Source: Microbacterium sp. SORGH_AS_0862 (lineage in GTDB: Bacteria; Actinomycetota; Actinomycetes; Actinomycetales; Microbacteriaceae). Taken from it: a DNA stretch of 64,000 nucleotides. A program made the position numbers and the translations under genes. This document shows positions 17,483 through 27,145 of this stretch, piece after piece (position 1 is the first letter of the stretch; each line of letters begins with the position of its first letter). The stretch spans positions 2,418,001-2,482,000 of the forward strand of contig NZ_JAUTAY010000001.1 of the NCBI RefSeq assembly GCF_030818795.1, in the 5' to 3' direction. The notes under the pieces were generated by a model. That model was not told the origin of the DNA, ran no database searches, and worked only from the letters and a program-made list of their open reading frames with translations.

Positions 17483-19744
17483 CTAGAGCGGTGTGCGAGC
17501 GTGCTCGTGCCAGCCCGCGCCGGCCGCGGTCGTGCCGGGACGGATGACGAGAGAGCGCGGTGCGACGACGGCGAGGATGCGTCGCGGAGCCGTGGCCTGA
17601 TCCATCAGCGCGCGCCGCACGCGCGAGGCCGCCGTGGCGAGGCCGCTGCCGTCATCGATCGACGCCGCGGATGCGGGCGCGTAGCTGGCGTGCTCGATCG
17701 CGTCCACGAGCAGCCGCAGATCCTCCGCCGCTGCCCCCGCCGCGACGAGGCGCTCGGCCAGCGCACGCGGCGATGCGCTCGCGGGTACCGGCAGCCCGAG
17801 ATCGATCGCCGCTTCCTCCACGAACAGCCACGCCGCGCTCGCGTCACCCCGCGCGGCGAGGATCAGGCGCCGGCGGCCTCGCAGCGCATGGACCAGCGCG
17901 GGAGCCGTCAGCAGGAGGAGGGCGGCGACCGTCACCCACACGGCGGGAACGATCGCGCCGGTTCCGGCGCTGCCGTCGACCGTGCCGGCCTGCGGGCTGT
18001 CCGGGGTGTCGGGACGCTCGGTCGCCGCGGTGGTGGGTGTGGCTTCCGTGGCCGGCGCCGGGGATGCGGGGTCGATCTGATCCGGCGATGTGCCCACACC
18101 GCTGGAGAACACGGTCGGCACGCCCAGGCTGTTGGTCGGCTCGAACGGCACCCAGCCGATGCCCTCGAAGTACACCTCGGGCCAGGAGTGCAGGAGGTCG
18201 CTCGAGACCGAGTACACGAGGTCCCCGTCGATCCGATCCGTCGTGGCGGTGCCGGGCAGGTAGCCGATCACGATGCGCGTCGGCATCCCCAGCGACCTCG
18301 TCATAGCGGCGAAGGCGGATGCGAAGTGCACGCAGTATCCGCTGCGCACCTCGAGGAACTGTCCGATCGCGTCGACGCCCGCTCCGTCGAAACCCTCCTG
18401 GACGGGCGCGTCCAGCGAGTAGGTGAATTCGCTCGAGCGGAACCAGCGCTGCAGGGCGAAGGCGGCGTCGTAGTCGTTGCTCGTCTCAGCGGTGACGGCC
18501 CGGGCGAGCTCGGAGACGTTCGCCGGGGTGTCGTCGGGGATCTCGCGGAGTTCGGGATCGACGTCGGCGCCGCGGGAGGTCGCGGCACGGATCTGCTCCA
18601 GCGTGGGGGTGGGCGTCTCGGTGATGACCTCGTAGCTCTGGCCGCGTGAATCCCCGTCCTGGCTGACGACCGTGCGGTTGTCGGCCACGATGCCCCAGTC
18701 GCCCGTGAGCCCGCCGATCGCCGTCGCCGGGAAGGGAATGGGCAGGTACGGGGTGTTCAGCTTCACGATGTCGATCTTCGTGTCCGCGCTGGTGCGGGTG
18801 ATGTCGGGGTCGGTACGCACCGGGCCGAACCCGGGTCCTCCGCCCACCGGCGTCGCATCGCGCTCGTCCGGTCGCCAGACCTCGCCGGCGAAACTCGACA
18901 ACGTCACGGCGCGCAGGTACGGAGCACGGGACTCGGACGAGCGCACCCGCAGCACCTCGACGGGGTTCGGGCGGCGCAGGTCGTCGCCCAGGCGAAGCGT
19001 GGGATTGATGCCGCTGCTGCCGGCTCCGCTCACCGCCGCCTCGCCGTCGGGGGCGGGCAGCAGCGGAGTGACGATGACCGCCACAGCGATCGACGCGACA
19101 GCGATGACGGCGGCCGAGGCGACGGCCGGTGCGCCACGCGGGCCGGTCCTGCCGCGCCGGGTGCGCGTGTCGGTCGCGAGCAGGAACAGGATGCTGGCGG
19201 CCAGCAGCACGAAGGCGAACACGTCCATCGGCGCCGGCACCGCGATCGTGGGAACGACGGCGACGGCGACGAGGGCGACGGCGGCGAGCAGCGGCATCCG
19301 CGTCGTGATGACGACGTGATCCAGGACGATGGCGAGCGCCCCGATCGCGGCGACGACGAAGAACGACAGCGCGGGCGTCGCGGTCAGCGGCGCCGCCCCC
19401 ACCGCCATCTCCTGAACAGCCGATGAGATCAGTGCGCTCACCGCGTCGAACGACGCCGGGGAGGGGATGAGCCCGCCCCAGGCGCTGTCGCGCAGATAGA
19501 GCAGGGTCAGCACGAGCACCCAGACGACGATGTCGATGCCGGTGACCACGAGCCCGGCGACGCCGACGCGTCGCAGCACGGCACCCAGAGCGAGGATGAC
19601 GGCGGCGAGCCCGAACCCTGCCGCGACCCAGGCGCCGGGCGCGATGACGCGCATGACCGGAAGCGTCGTGGCGACGAGCGCGATGAACACGCCGACGGCC
19701 AATGCCGCCTGCCCCTGCGTGCGCGTGGTCCTCTCAGCCGGCAT
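17483..19744 (-). CDS. TgpA-like membrane transglutaminase-domain protein (DUF3488)
   Basis: 753 residues. The N-terminal 210 residues hold about six membrane helices, then a long extracellular part with the transglutaminase-like core: RSGYCVHFASAFAAMTRSLGMPTRIVIGYLPG (catalytic Cys) and DLLHSWPEVYFEGIGWVPFEPT (His and Asp/Glu region), a Thr/Ala/Pro-rich spacer, one more membrane helix and a cytoplasmic tail. ATG 19744 overlaps the DUF58 stop by 11 bases. TgpA, DUF58 and MoxR genes are a standard trio; their shared role is thought to be in envelope protein maturation. Confidence 0.88.
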   Translation of the reverse strand: MPAERTTRTQGQAALAVGVFIALVATTLPVMRVIAPGAWVAAGFGLAAVILALGAVLRRVGVAGLVVTGIDIVVWVLVLTLLYLRDSAWGGLIPSPASFDAVSALISSAVQEMAVGAAPLTATPALSFFVVAAIGALAIVLDHVVITTRMPLLAAVALVAVAVVPTIAVPAPMDVFAFVLLAASILFLLATDTRTRRGRTGPRGAPAVASAAVIAVASIAVAVIVTPLLPAPDGEAAVSGAGSSGINPTLRLGDDLRRPNPVEVLRVRSSESRAPYLRAVTLSSFAGEVWRPDERDATPVGGGPGFGPVRTDPDITRTSADTKIDIVKLNTPYLPIPFPATAIGGLTGDWGIVADNRTVVSQDGDSRGQSYEVITETPTPTLEQIRAATSRGADVDPELREIPDDTPANVSELARAVTAETSNDYDAAFALQRWFRSSEFTYSLDAPVQEGFDGAGVDAIGQFLEVRSGYCVHFASAFAAMTRSLGMPTRIVIGYLPGTATTDRIDGDLVYSVSSDLLHSWPEVYFEGIGWVPFEPTNSLGVPTVFSSGVGTSPDQIDPASPAPATEATPTTAATERPDTPDSPQAGTVDGSAGTGAIVPAVWVTVAALLLLTAPALVHALRGRRRLILAARGDASAAWLFVEEAAIDLGLPVPASASPRALAERLVAAGAAAEDLRLLVDAIEHASYAPASAASIDDGSGLATAASRVRRALMDQATAPRRILAVVAPRSLVIRPGTTAAGAGWHEHARTPL

Positions 19745-20966
19745 GGGGGAGCCTCTCCGAGACGGCATCGCGCCATGCGTCGGCGATGTCGGGGCCGAGC
19801 GCGGCGGCCGTCCAGCCGGTCGCCGCGTCGAATGCCCCGGGGGCGGGAGCGGTGCTGAGCAGCACGGGGAAGGCGCTGTGGTGACCAACGGTGGCGAGCA
19901 TCGCCGCATCCGCGTGCGACAGCGCACCGGTGACGAGCACGAGCGGACCCGTCGTCTCGCCCGCGAACAGACCCGCGAGCGCGCCGAGGCGGTCGTCCAG
20001 CCGAGCCTGCACCGTCGCCAGCACGAGCATCGCCGCCTCCAGCGCCGGCGCGTCCGCCGGCTCCACGTGTTCGCACAGCGGGACGCCGTCGGGCTCGATG
20101 AGCGCGACGGTGTACCCGTCGGCGACGAGTCGAGCCAGCGCGGAGGCGACCGCGCCGACGGCCGCCTCGAAGGCCGGATCGGAGCCGGTGGCCTCCGTGG
20201 CCTCGGGGGAGAAGCGGCCCAGCGCGCGATCGAAGACGATCGTCGCCTCGGGCGAGCTCTCCTGCTCCTCCTGGCGCACCATGAGTTCGTCGCGGTGGGC
20301 GGAGGCCCTCCAGTGGATGCGACGCATGGAGTCACCGGGTGCCCACGGGCGGGCGATCACGTCGTCCGCACCCTGCCCCAGCCGGTTCGTCGAGCGCGAG
20401 AGGCTGCCCCCCGAGGCGCCGGCGACGCCCGCCAGCGAGAGCAGTTCCTCGACCGCGGGTGTCACGACCAGACGCGTCAGCTCACCCTGGGCGACCGTGC
20501 GACGGGCCATGCCGAACGGGTCGAGCGAGCTGAGCTCGAAAGGGCCGAGCCAATGGATGCCGCGGCGGAGCACCCGGGCCCGGTATCCCACGACGACCGC
20601 GCGGTCGTCACGACGGAATCCGGATGAGACGGCGGGGAAGGTGCCGGGGCCGCCGCCTTCGATGCCGTCCGGCATCGAGTCGCGCCAGCGCCCGCCGGAG
20701 GTCGGCAGCGCCGTTCGCGCCCCGACCCGCACGGTCACCTCGACCTCCTCGCCCGCATCCGGCACGGCGGGCACGACGGTGCGGGTGACATCGGCGCGAC
20801 CGCGTGCGGCGTAGACGGCCACCAGCGCCGCCACCACGAGCGAGACGAGGAGCAGCCCCACGAACACCAGCTCGACCAGGCCGAGCTGGTTCGCGGCGGC
20901 GAAGCAGACCAGAGCGAGGACGACGGCGCCGGTTCCCCGCGCCGTGAGCGGCCAGCTGCGTCTCAT
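19734..20966 (-). CDS. DUF58 domain-containing membrane protein
   Basis: 410 residues. Two membrane helices near the N-terminus (ALVCFAAANQL and FVGLLLVSLVVAALVAVYA) are followed by a soluble region with the DUF58 signature RPWAPGDSMRRIHWRASAHRDELMVRQEEQE (about residues 210-240). The fold is von Willebrand A-like. Overlap with tgpA-like and a 4-base gap to moxR make one operon. It probably partners the MoxR ATPase (known for the family). Confidence 0.88.
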   Translation of the reverse strand: MRRSWPLTARGTGAVVLALVCFAAANQLGLVELVFVGLLLVSLVVAALVAVYAARGRADVTRTVVPAVPDAGEEVEVTVRVGARTALPTSGGRWRDSMPDGIEGGGPGTFPAVSSGFRRDDRAVVVGYRARVLRRGIHWLGPFELSSLDPFGMARRTVAQGELTRLVVTPAVEELLSLAGVAGASGGSLSRSTNRLGQGADDVIARPWAPGDSMRRIHWRASAHRDELMVRQEEQESSPEATIVFDRALGRFSPEATEATGSDPAFEAAVGAVASALARLVADGYTVALIEPDGVPLCEHVEPADAPALEAAMLVLATVQARLDDRLGALAGLFAGETTGPLVLVTGALSHADAAMLATVGHHSAFPVLLSTAPAPGAFDAATGWTAAALGPDIADAWRDAVSERLPHAG

Positions 20967-20970
20967 GCGC

Positions 20971-21978
20971 TCAGGCGCGCGCGGCGAGGGGAACGCGGAC
21001 GCTGTCGACGATGCGCTCCAGGATCTTGGGCACCGAGTGCGAATCGGAGCCACGCGTGCTGGAGGAGCGCGTGGCGATGATCCGGTGGGCGAAGACGGGC
21101 ACGACGAGCGCCGCGATGTCGTCGGGGATGACGAACGCGCGACCCTCGAGAGCCGCCCACACCTTCGCGGCCCGCACCAGCTGGAGGGTCGCCCGGGGGC
21201 TCGCCCCGAGGCGCACCTCCGGATGGGTGCGCGTGGCCTGGGCCAGCGCCACGGCGTACTCCTCGATGGCGGGCGCGACGTGGATGCGTCGGGCCCAGGC
21301 GATGAGCCCCAGCACCTCTTCCGCATGCACGACGGGGCGGATGTGGGACAGCGGGTTCTCGGTCTCGCGCTGACGGAGCATGAGGGCCTCGGCGGCCGCA
21401 TCCGGATAGCCCATCGAGATGCGCATCATGAAGCGGTCCCGCTGCGCCTCGGGCAGTGCGTACGTGCCCTCCATGTCGAGAGGGTTCTGGGTCGCGACCA
21501 CGAGGAAGGGATCGGGGAGGTGATGGGCCTCGCCGTCGACGGTCACCTGGCGTTCCTCCATCGCCTCCAGGAGCGCCGACTGCGTCTTGGGGGAGGAGCG
21601 GTTGATCTCGTCGGCGATCACGATGTGCGCGAACACGGCGCCGTGCTTGAACTCGAACTCGCGGGCGACGGGGTCGAACACCGACACGCCCGTCACGTCG
21701 CCGGGAAGCAGATCCGGCGTGAACTGGATGCGGCGCACGGTCGCGTCGACGGATGCCGCCAGTGCGCGGGCCAGCATCGTCTTGCCCACGCCGGGCACGT
21801 CCTCGATGAGGAGGTGCCCCTCGGCCAGGAGCGCGACCAGGGCGCTGCGCACCGCATCGGGCTTGCCGTCGATGACGGTGGCGACGCTCTTGCCGATCGC
21901 GCGCGTCAAGCGGGTGAACCGCTCGGCGTTCATCGCGGAATCGACCTCGTCGGTGAGGACTCGTGCGGTGTCGGTCAT
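20971..21978 (-). CDS. MoxR-family AAA+ ATPase
   Basis: 335 residues. Walker A is EDVPGVGKTML (about residues 59-69), Walker B IVIADEINRSSPKTQSALLEAMEE (about 123-146), and the sensor region VVATQNPLDMEGTYALPEAQRDRF follows. MoxR ATPases act as chaperones with DUF58/VWA partners, encoded here directly downstream. ATG 21978 follows GGGAAGGC. A TACGAT box about 30 bases upstream is the likely -10. Confidence 0.9.
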   Translation of the reverse strand: MTDTARVLTDEVDSAMNAERFTRLTRAIGKSVATVIDGKPDAVRSALVALLAEGHLLIEDVPGVGKTMLARALAASVDATVRRIQFTPDLLPGDVTGVSVFDPVAREFEFKHGAVFAHIVIADEINRSSPKTQSALLEAMEERQVTVDGEAHHLPDPFLVVATQNPLDMEGTYALPEAQRDRFMMRISMGYPDAAAEALMLRQRETENPLSHIRPVVHAEEVLGLIAWARRIHVAPAIEEYAVALAQATRTHPEVRLGASPRATLQLVRAAKVWAALEGRAFVIPDDIAALVVPVFAHRIIATRSSSTRGSDSHSVPKILERIVDSVRVPLAARA

Positions 21979-22079
21979 GCCGGATGCCTTCCCGTCGGCG
22001 CGATCGTGTCCCGATCGTAACCTGCGCCGCGGAGCATGGGGCGGGGTATCCGCCGTGAGCGACGGCGTGCGGGCTGGGT

Positions 22080-22085
22080 TAGACT
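22080..22085 (+). promoter_or_regulatory. -10 box of the SRP RNA gene
   Basis: TAGACT, which would place the RNA start at about 22092, next to the first paired helix of the SRP RNA. Confidence 0.5.
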
Positions 22086-22091
22086 TGTGCC

Positions 22092-22181
22092 AGCTCTCCG
22101 CGAGGCGGCATCCAGGCCAACTCCCCCAGGACGGAAACGTAGCAAGGGTAACCAGGCTCTGCCGGGTTCGCGGAGAGTCTT
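22092..22181 (+). ncRNA. ffs: Small signal recognition particle RNA (4.5S type)
   Basis: About 90 bases. The closing helix pairs CTCTCCGCGA (22094-22103) with TCGCGGAGAG (22168-22177). The apical domain has the conserved SRP elements CAGGACGGAAACG and AGCAAGGGTAACCAGG, the binding site of Ffh. It ends in TCTTTTCTTTT, an intrinsic terminator tract. It lacks the Alu domain, as in other actinobacteria. It lies between moxR and a CoA-transferase gene. Confidence 0.93.
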
Positions 22182-22209
22182 TTCTTTTCCCGGCGACGCG
22201 CCTCGAGCG

Positions 22210-22215
22210 TAGGGT
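22210..22215 (+). promoter_or_regulatory. -10 box for the CoA-transferase gene (leaderless)
   Basis: TAGGGT followed by exactly 6 bases (GGCGCC) and GTG 22222. Confidence 0.45.
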
Positions 22216-22221
22216 GGCGCC

Positions 22222-23587
22222 GTGCACCGGGACACCGCACAGGACGAGCTCCGCCGCATCCTCGACGTCGGAGGCGACGTCCGCCTGAGCGGGGTCGCGC
22301 ACCTCGACGACGCCCTGCCCGTCTCGACCCTCGCCACCACGGCGATGAGCGCTCGCCTGTGCCGTCGATGCGCTGCTTCAGGGCGCCGGCATCGAGCCTG
22401 GCGCAGAGGTGGGGGTCGACCGAGCCCTCGTCGACGCGTGGCTCGGTCGCCACATCCGACCCGCGCAGGGATCGTTCCCCTCGCCGTGGGATCCCTTCTC
22501 GGGTGCGTTCCCCACGGTCGACGGCTCCTGGATCCATACGCATGCCAACGCGCCGCACCATCGGGCGGCGCTGCTCACCGCGTTGGCGCTGCCCGATGCG
22601 CAAACCGTCGAAGAGGTGTCCGCGGCGATCGCCCATCGCGGCGCGGATGAGCTCGAGTCGGCGATCGTTTCGGCGGGCGGCGCGGCGGCGGCGCTGCGCA
22701 CCCGGGCGGAGTGGATGCGGTCCGCGCCCGGCTCCGCCGTTGCGGCGGAGCCCCTCATCGCCCGCACGGACTCGGGCCCGGCGCGCTCGGGTGCGACGTG
22801 GCGTCCCGAGCCGGCCAGACCCCTCGCGGGGCTTCGCGTGCTCGATCTGACCCGCGTCATCGCCGGGCCCGCGGCCACGCAGGTACTGGCCGGCCTGGGT
22901 GCCGACGTGCTCCGCATCGATCCCGACACGTGGGACGAGCCGGCCGTGCTGCCGTACGTCATGGCCGGCAAACGCTCAGCCCGCCTGGACGCGAAGACAC
23001 CCGCCGGGCGGCGTGCGCTCGCGGATCTGCTGGCCTCCGCCGACGTCCTCGTTCACGGCTACCGCGCGGGGGCCCTCGACCACCTGGGGCTGGGCGAGGG
23101 TGAACGACAGCGCCTGCGCCCCGGACTCGTCGAGGTCGGCGTCCGCGCATACGGCTGGAGCGGGCCATGGGCCGGTCGACGCGGGTTCGATTCGCTCGTG
23201 CAGTTCTCGACCGGCATCGCCGACATCGGCAGGCGGCACGCGGATGCGGCGGCGCCTGTCTCGCTACCCGTGCAGGCCCTCGACTGGACGACCGGGTACC
23301 TCGCGGCCGCGGCTGCCGTCGCCGGAATCACCCGCCGTCAGGTCTCGGGTCGCGGCAGCACATGGCGGCTGTCCCTCGCCAGCACCGCCCACGCACTCAC
23401 CACACTCGAGGGGGAGGGCGCCGCATCCGACTCCGGCGCCGATTCCGCGGTCGGTGCGGGGCAGCGGATCGAGACGCAGGACGGCGCGCTTCTGCTCGCG
23501 CCGCCGCCCTTCCGTGTGGGCGAGGCGACCCTGCGCTTCGACCGTGTGACCACTCGCCTCGGCGGCGACCCGCCCGCCTGGCTCTGA
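22222..23587 (+). pseudogene. Class III CoA-transferase (CaiB/BaiF), frameshifted
   Basis: The N-terminal 40 residues (from GTG 22222) are in one frame, up to STLATTAMSA; the rest, from ALACAVDALLQGAG onward, is in another frame to TGA 23587. The shift lies in ATGAGCGCTCGCC at about 22345-22357, and two missing bases (a GC of a GCGCGC run) restore a continuous protein of about 455 residues. The C-terminal half has the family's RVLDLTRVIAGPAATQVLAGLGADV segment and GYRAGALDHLGLG, as in enzymes that move CoA between carboxylates. It may be a true mutation or a sequencing error. Confidence 0.75.
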
Positions 23588-23666
23588 CGCCGGAGCCCCC
23601 TTCCGCTACCCCCGCGGAGAGGGAGCGGGGAGAGGTGCTGCCGGGGGAGCGGATTTTATTCACGGA

Positions 23667-23694
23667 CGCCTCATCTGGCTCCTCACATGAGGCG
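23667..23694 (+). terminator. Hairpin before pta
   Basis: 8-bp arms CGCCTCAT (23667-23674) and ATGAGGCG (23687-23694). It lies between the CoA-transferase stop and the pta -10 box; it could be a terminator or part of the pta promoter region. Confidence 0.35.
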
Positions 23695-23698
23695 CGCC

Positions 23699-23704
23699 TA
23701 GGCT
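23699..23704 (+). promoter_or_regulatory. -10 box of the pta-ackA operon (leaderless)
   Basis: TAGGCT followed by exactly 6 bases (GATCGG) and GTG 23711. Confidence 0.5.
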
Positions 23705-23710
23705 GATCGG

Positions 23711-25849
23711 GTGGCTCAGAGCATCCTCATCACGTCCGCGGAAGGTCATTCGGGAAAGTCCACGATCGCATTGGGAGTGCTCGAAGCGCTCAGCCATGCG
23801 ACCGCGCGCGTGGGCGTCTTCCGTCCCATCGCCCGTTCGACCACGGAGCGCGACTACGTGCTCGAGATGCTGCTCGACCACGACGGCGTAGACCTCGCCT
23901 ACGACGACTGCATCGGCGTCGGCTACGACGACATGCACGCCGACCCGGATGCGGCCCTCGCGCGCATCGTGGAGCGGTACAAGACCGTCGAGGCACAGTG
24001 CGACGCGGTCGTCATCCTCGGCAGCGACTACACGGACGTGGGCAGCCCCGCCGAGCTCGGATACAACGCCCGCATCGCCGCGAACCTCGGCGCCCCCGTG
24101 CTCCTCGTCGTCGGCGGTCGCGCCCAGCAGGGACAGAGCGAGCAGCTCGGCACGAGCGACCCGCGCACGCCCGCCGACATCGCCCAGATCGCGAAGCTCT
24201 CCGTCGGCGAGCTGCGTCAGGCGCGCGCGGAGCTGTTCGCCGTGGTCGCCACCCGCGTCGACCCCACGATGCTGGACGAGACCGTCGAGGCCGTCCGTGA
24301 CATCGTCCCCGCCGGTATCGAGGTCCCCGTGTGGGCGCTTCCCGAGGACCGATTCCTGGTGGCCCCGACCGTCCGCGGCGTCATGCGCTCCGTCGACGGC
24401 ACGCTCGTGAAGGGCGACGAGGAGCTGCTGACGCGCGAGGTCCTCGGCGTGATCGTCGCCGCCATGAGCCCCGCCAACGTGCTCCCGCGGCTCAGTGACG
24501 GGGCCGTCGTCGTCATCCCCGCCGACCGCACCGAGGTGCTGCTCGCGACCCTGCTCGCGCACGCCTCCGGCACGTTCCCGTCGCTGTCGGCCATCGTGCT
24601 CAACGGACCGTTCCCGCTGCCGGCCGACATCGATCGCCTGATCGACGGCCTCGGGTCCCGGCTGCCGATCATCGCGACCGACCGCGACACCTACGACACA
24701 TCCGTGCGCATCATGAACACGCGCGGCCGCCTGGCGGCCGACTCGCAGCGCTCCTACGACACCGCGCTCTCGCTGTTCGAGCGGCACGTCGACGGCGCCG
24801 AGCTCACGCGTCTGCTCGGACTCGCCAAGCCCACCGTCGTCACGCCCCTCATGTTCGAGTACGGGCTCGTCGAACGGGCGCGCTCGAACCGCCGCCGCAT
24901 CGTGCTGCCGGAGGGCGACGACGACCGCGTGCTGCGTGCCGCCGCCACCGTCCTCGCCCGCGGCATCGCCGACCTCGTCATCCTGGGCGAGGAGGTCGAG
25001 GTGCGCTCGCGCGCTCTGGAGCTCGGTATCGACATCGCCGCGGCCCAGGTCATCAGCCCGTTCGATCCGGTCCTGGTGCAGAAGTTCGCCGAGGAGTACA
25101 CGCGTCTTCGCGAGCACAAGGGCATGACGATGGCGCGCGCCGCCGACACCGTCACCGACGTCTCGTACTTCGGCACGCTCATGGTGCACCTCGGCCTCGC
25201 CGACGGCATGGTCTCGGGCGCCGCGCACACGACGGCCCACACCATCCGGCCGGCCTTCGAGATCATTAAGACGCGTCCGGGCGTCGGCGTCGTCTCCAGC
25301 GTCTTCCTGATGGCGCTCGCCGACCGCGTCCTGGTCTACGGAGACTGCGCGGTCATCCCCGACCCCACGGCGCCGCAGCTGGCCGACATCGCCGTCTCCT
25401 CCGCCGAGACCGCCGACCGCTTCGGCATCGAGCCGCGCGTCGCGATGCTCTCCTACTCGACCGGCGAATCCGGGTCGGGAGCGGATGTGGAGAAGGTGCG
25501 CGAGGCGACCGTCATCGTGCGCGAGCGGGCCCCGGAGCTTCCGGTGGAGGGGCCCATCCAGTACGACGCCGCCGCAGATGCGGCCGTCGCCTCGAAGAAG
25601 ATGCCCGGCTCGCCCGTCGCCGGTCGCGCCACGGTCTTCGTCTTCCCCGACCTCAACACCGGCAACAACACCTACAAGGCCGTGCAGCGCTCGGCCGGGG
25701 CGATCGCGATCGGCCCCGTCCTGCAGGGTCTGAACAAGCCCATCAACGACCTGTCGCGCGGCGCGCTGGTCGAAGACATCGTCAACACCATCGCGATCAC
25801 CGCGATCCAGGCTCAGGGCGATGAGCCCGCATCCGAAGGGAAGGCATGA
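23711..25849 (+). CDS. pta: Phosphate acetyltransferase
   Basis: 712 residues, the long two-domain form. The N-terminal part has a P-loop-like SAEGHSGKSTIALG (residues 8-21) of the BioD-like domain, a central DRTGG domain, and the C-terminal PTA catalytic domain from about 385 (RIVLPEGDDDRVLRAA) with AHTTAHTIRPAF and FVFPDLNTGNNTYKAVQR. It interconverts acetyl-CoA and acetyl phosphate. GTG 23711 is leaderless. The stop overlaps ackA as ATGA, so the acetate pathway is translated as a unit. Confidence 0.96.
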   Translation: MAQSILITSAEGHSGKSTIALGVLEALSHATARVGVFRPIARSTTERDYVLEMLLDHDGVDLAYDDCIGVGYDDMHADPDAALARIVERYKTVEAQCDAVVILGSDYTDVGSPAELGYNARIAANLGAPVLLVVGGRAQQGQSEQLGTSDPRTPADIAQIAKLSVGELRQARAELFAVVATRVDPTMLDETVEAVRDIVPAGIEVPVWALPEDRFLVAPTVRGVMRSVDGTLVKGDEELLTREVLGVIVAAMSPANVLPRLSDGAVVVIPADRTEVLLATLLAHASGTFPSLSAIVLNGPFPLPADIDRLIDGLGSRLPIIATDRDTYDTSVRIMNTRGRLAADSQRSYDTALSLFERHVDGAELTRLLGLAKPTVVTPLMFEYGLVERARSNRRRIVLPEGDDDRVLRAAATVLARGIADLVILGEEVEVRSRALELGIDIAAAQVISPFDPVLVQKFAEEYTRLREHKGMTMARAADTVTDVSYFGTLMVHLGLADGMVSGAAHTTAHTIRPAFEIIKTRPGVGVVSSVFLMALADRVLVYGDCAVIPDPTAPQLADIAVSSAETADRFGIEPRVAMLSYSTGESGSGADVEKVREATVIVRERAPELPVEGPIQYDAAADAAVASKKMPGSPVAGRATVFVFPDLNTGNNTYKAVQRSAGAIAIGPVLQGLNKPINDLSRGALVEDIVNTIAITAIQAQGDEPASEGKA

Positions 25850-27072
25850 ACGTGAGCGTCGTTCTCGTCATCAACAGTGGCTCGTCCTCGTTCAAGTACC
25901 AGCTGCTGGACGTCGAGACCGAGACGGCGCTCGCCTCCGGGCTCGTCGAGCGCATCGGCGAGGGAATGGGAGCGGCCAGTCACAAGGTGCACTTCACAGG
26001 TGCGGGAGCGGCGGCCGTCGATGCGACCTACACGCAGGAGCTGCCGATCCCCGACCACGCCGTCGGCTTCCAGGTGATGCTCGACGCCTTCGCCGAGCAC
26101 GGTCCGTCGCTGACCGAGAACGCACCGGTCGCCGTCGGACACCGCGTGGTCCAGGGCGGCGCGCGGTTCTTCCAGCCCACGCTCATCACCGACCTCGTAG
26201 AGATCAACATCGATGAGCTCTCGGTGCTCGCGCCGCTGCACAACCCCGGCGCCGTGCAGGGCATCCGTGCGGCGCGGGCGGCCTTCGGCGACCTGCCCCA
26301 CGTCGCCGTCTTCGACACGGCCTTCCACCAGACCCTGCCGCCGGCTGCCTACACGTACGCCATCGATCGCGCCATCGCCCGCAAGCACCGCATCCGCCGG
26401 TACGGGTTCCACGGCACGAGCCACAAGTTCGTCTCGGAGTCCGTCGCCGAGTACCTCGGCCGGCCGCTGCGCAGTCTCAAGCAGATCGTGCTCCACCTCG
26501 GCAACGGCGCGTCCATCACCGCCATCGACGGCGGCCATTCGGTCGAGACGTCGATGGGGCTCACCCCGCTCGAGGGGCTCGTGATGGGCACCCGCTCGGG
26601 CGATCTGGACCCGTCGATCCTGCTCGTGCTGGCGCGACGCGAAGAGATGTCCCCGGCTGAGCTCGACGCGTTCCTGAACAAGAGCAGCGGGATGCTGGGA
26701 CTCGCCGGGGTGTCGGACATGCGCGACATCGAGGACCGCCGCGAGGCCGGTGACGGTCCGGCATCGCTCGCCTTCGACGTGTACATCCATCGTCTGCGCG
26801 CCTACATCGGTTCCTACATCGCCCAGCTGGGCGGCGTCGACGTGATCTCGTTCACGGCGGGCGTCGGCGAGAACTCGCCCCTCATCCGTGCCGCGGCCCT
26901 GGAGACGCTCGGTTTCCTCGGCATCGAGCTGGATGCGGCCGCCAACGAAGAGCGGCGCAAGGGCATCCGGACGATCTCCACCCCGGACTCGTCGGTGACC
27001 GTGCTCGTCGTCCCCACGAACGAGGAGCTGGAGATCGCGCGGCAGGCGCTCGCCGTCGCCCGCGTCGCCTGA
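25846..27072 (+). CDS. ackA: Acetate kinase
   Basis: 408 residues. ASKHA-family motifs: LVINSGSSSFKYQLLD at the N-terminus, FHGTSHKFVSE (about 185-195), LHLGNGASITAI, and FTAGVGENSPLIR near 335. It makes ATP and acetate from acetyl phosphate, or the reverse. ATG 25846 overlaps the pta stop; a stretch GAAGGGAAGG just upstream can serve as ribosome-binding site inside pta. Confidence 0.96.
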   Translation: MNVSVVLVINSGSSSFKYQLLDVETETALASGLVERIGEGMGAASHKVHFTGAGAAAVDATYTQELPIPDHAVGFQVMLDAFAEHGPSLTENAPVAVGHRVVQGGARFFQPTLITDLVEINIDELSVLAPLHNPGAVQGIRAARAAFGDLPHVAVFDTAFHQTLPPAAYTYAIDRAIARKHRIRRYGFHGTSHKFVSESVAEYLGRPLRSLKQIVLHLGNGASITAIDGGHSVETSMGLTPLEGLVMGTRSGDLDPSILLVLARREEMSPAELDAFLNKSSGMLGLAGVSDMRDIEDRREAGDGPASLAFDVYIHRLRAYIGSYIAQLGGVDVISFTAGVGENSPLIRAAALETLGFLGIELDAAANEERRKGIRTISTPDSSVTVLVVPTNEELEIARQALAVARVA

Positions 27073-27145
27073 GTCCGCGACACCGACGCGTAACCTGCCC
27101 CCACTACGCTGGGTGCGCCCGGTCGAGCGCAACTTTGGAGGCTTC

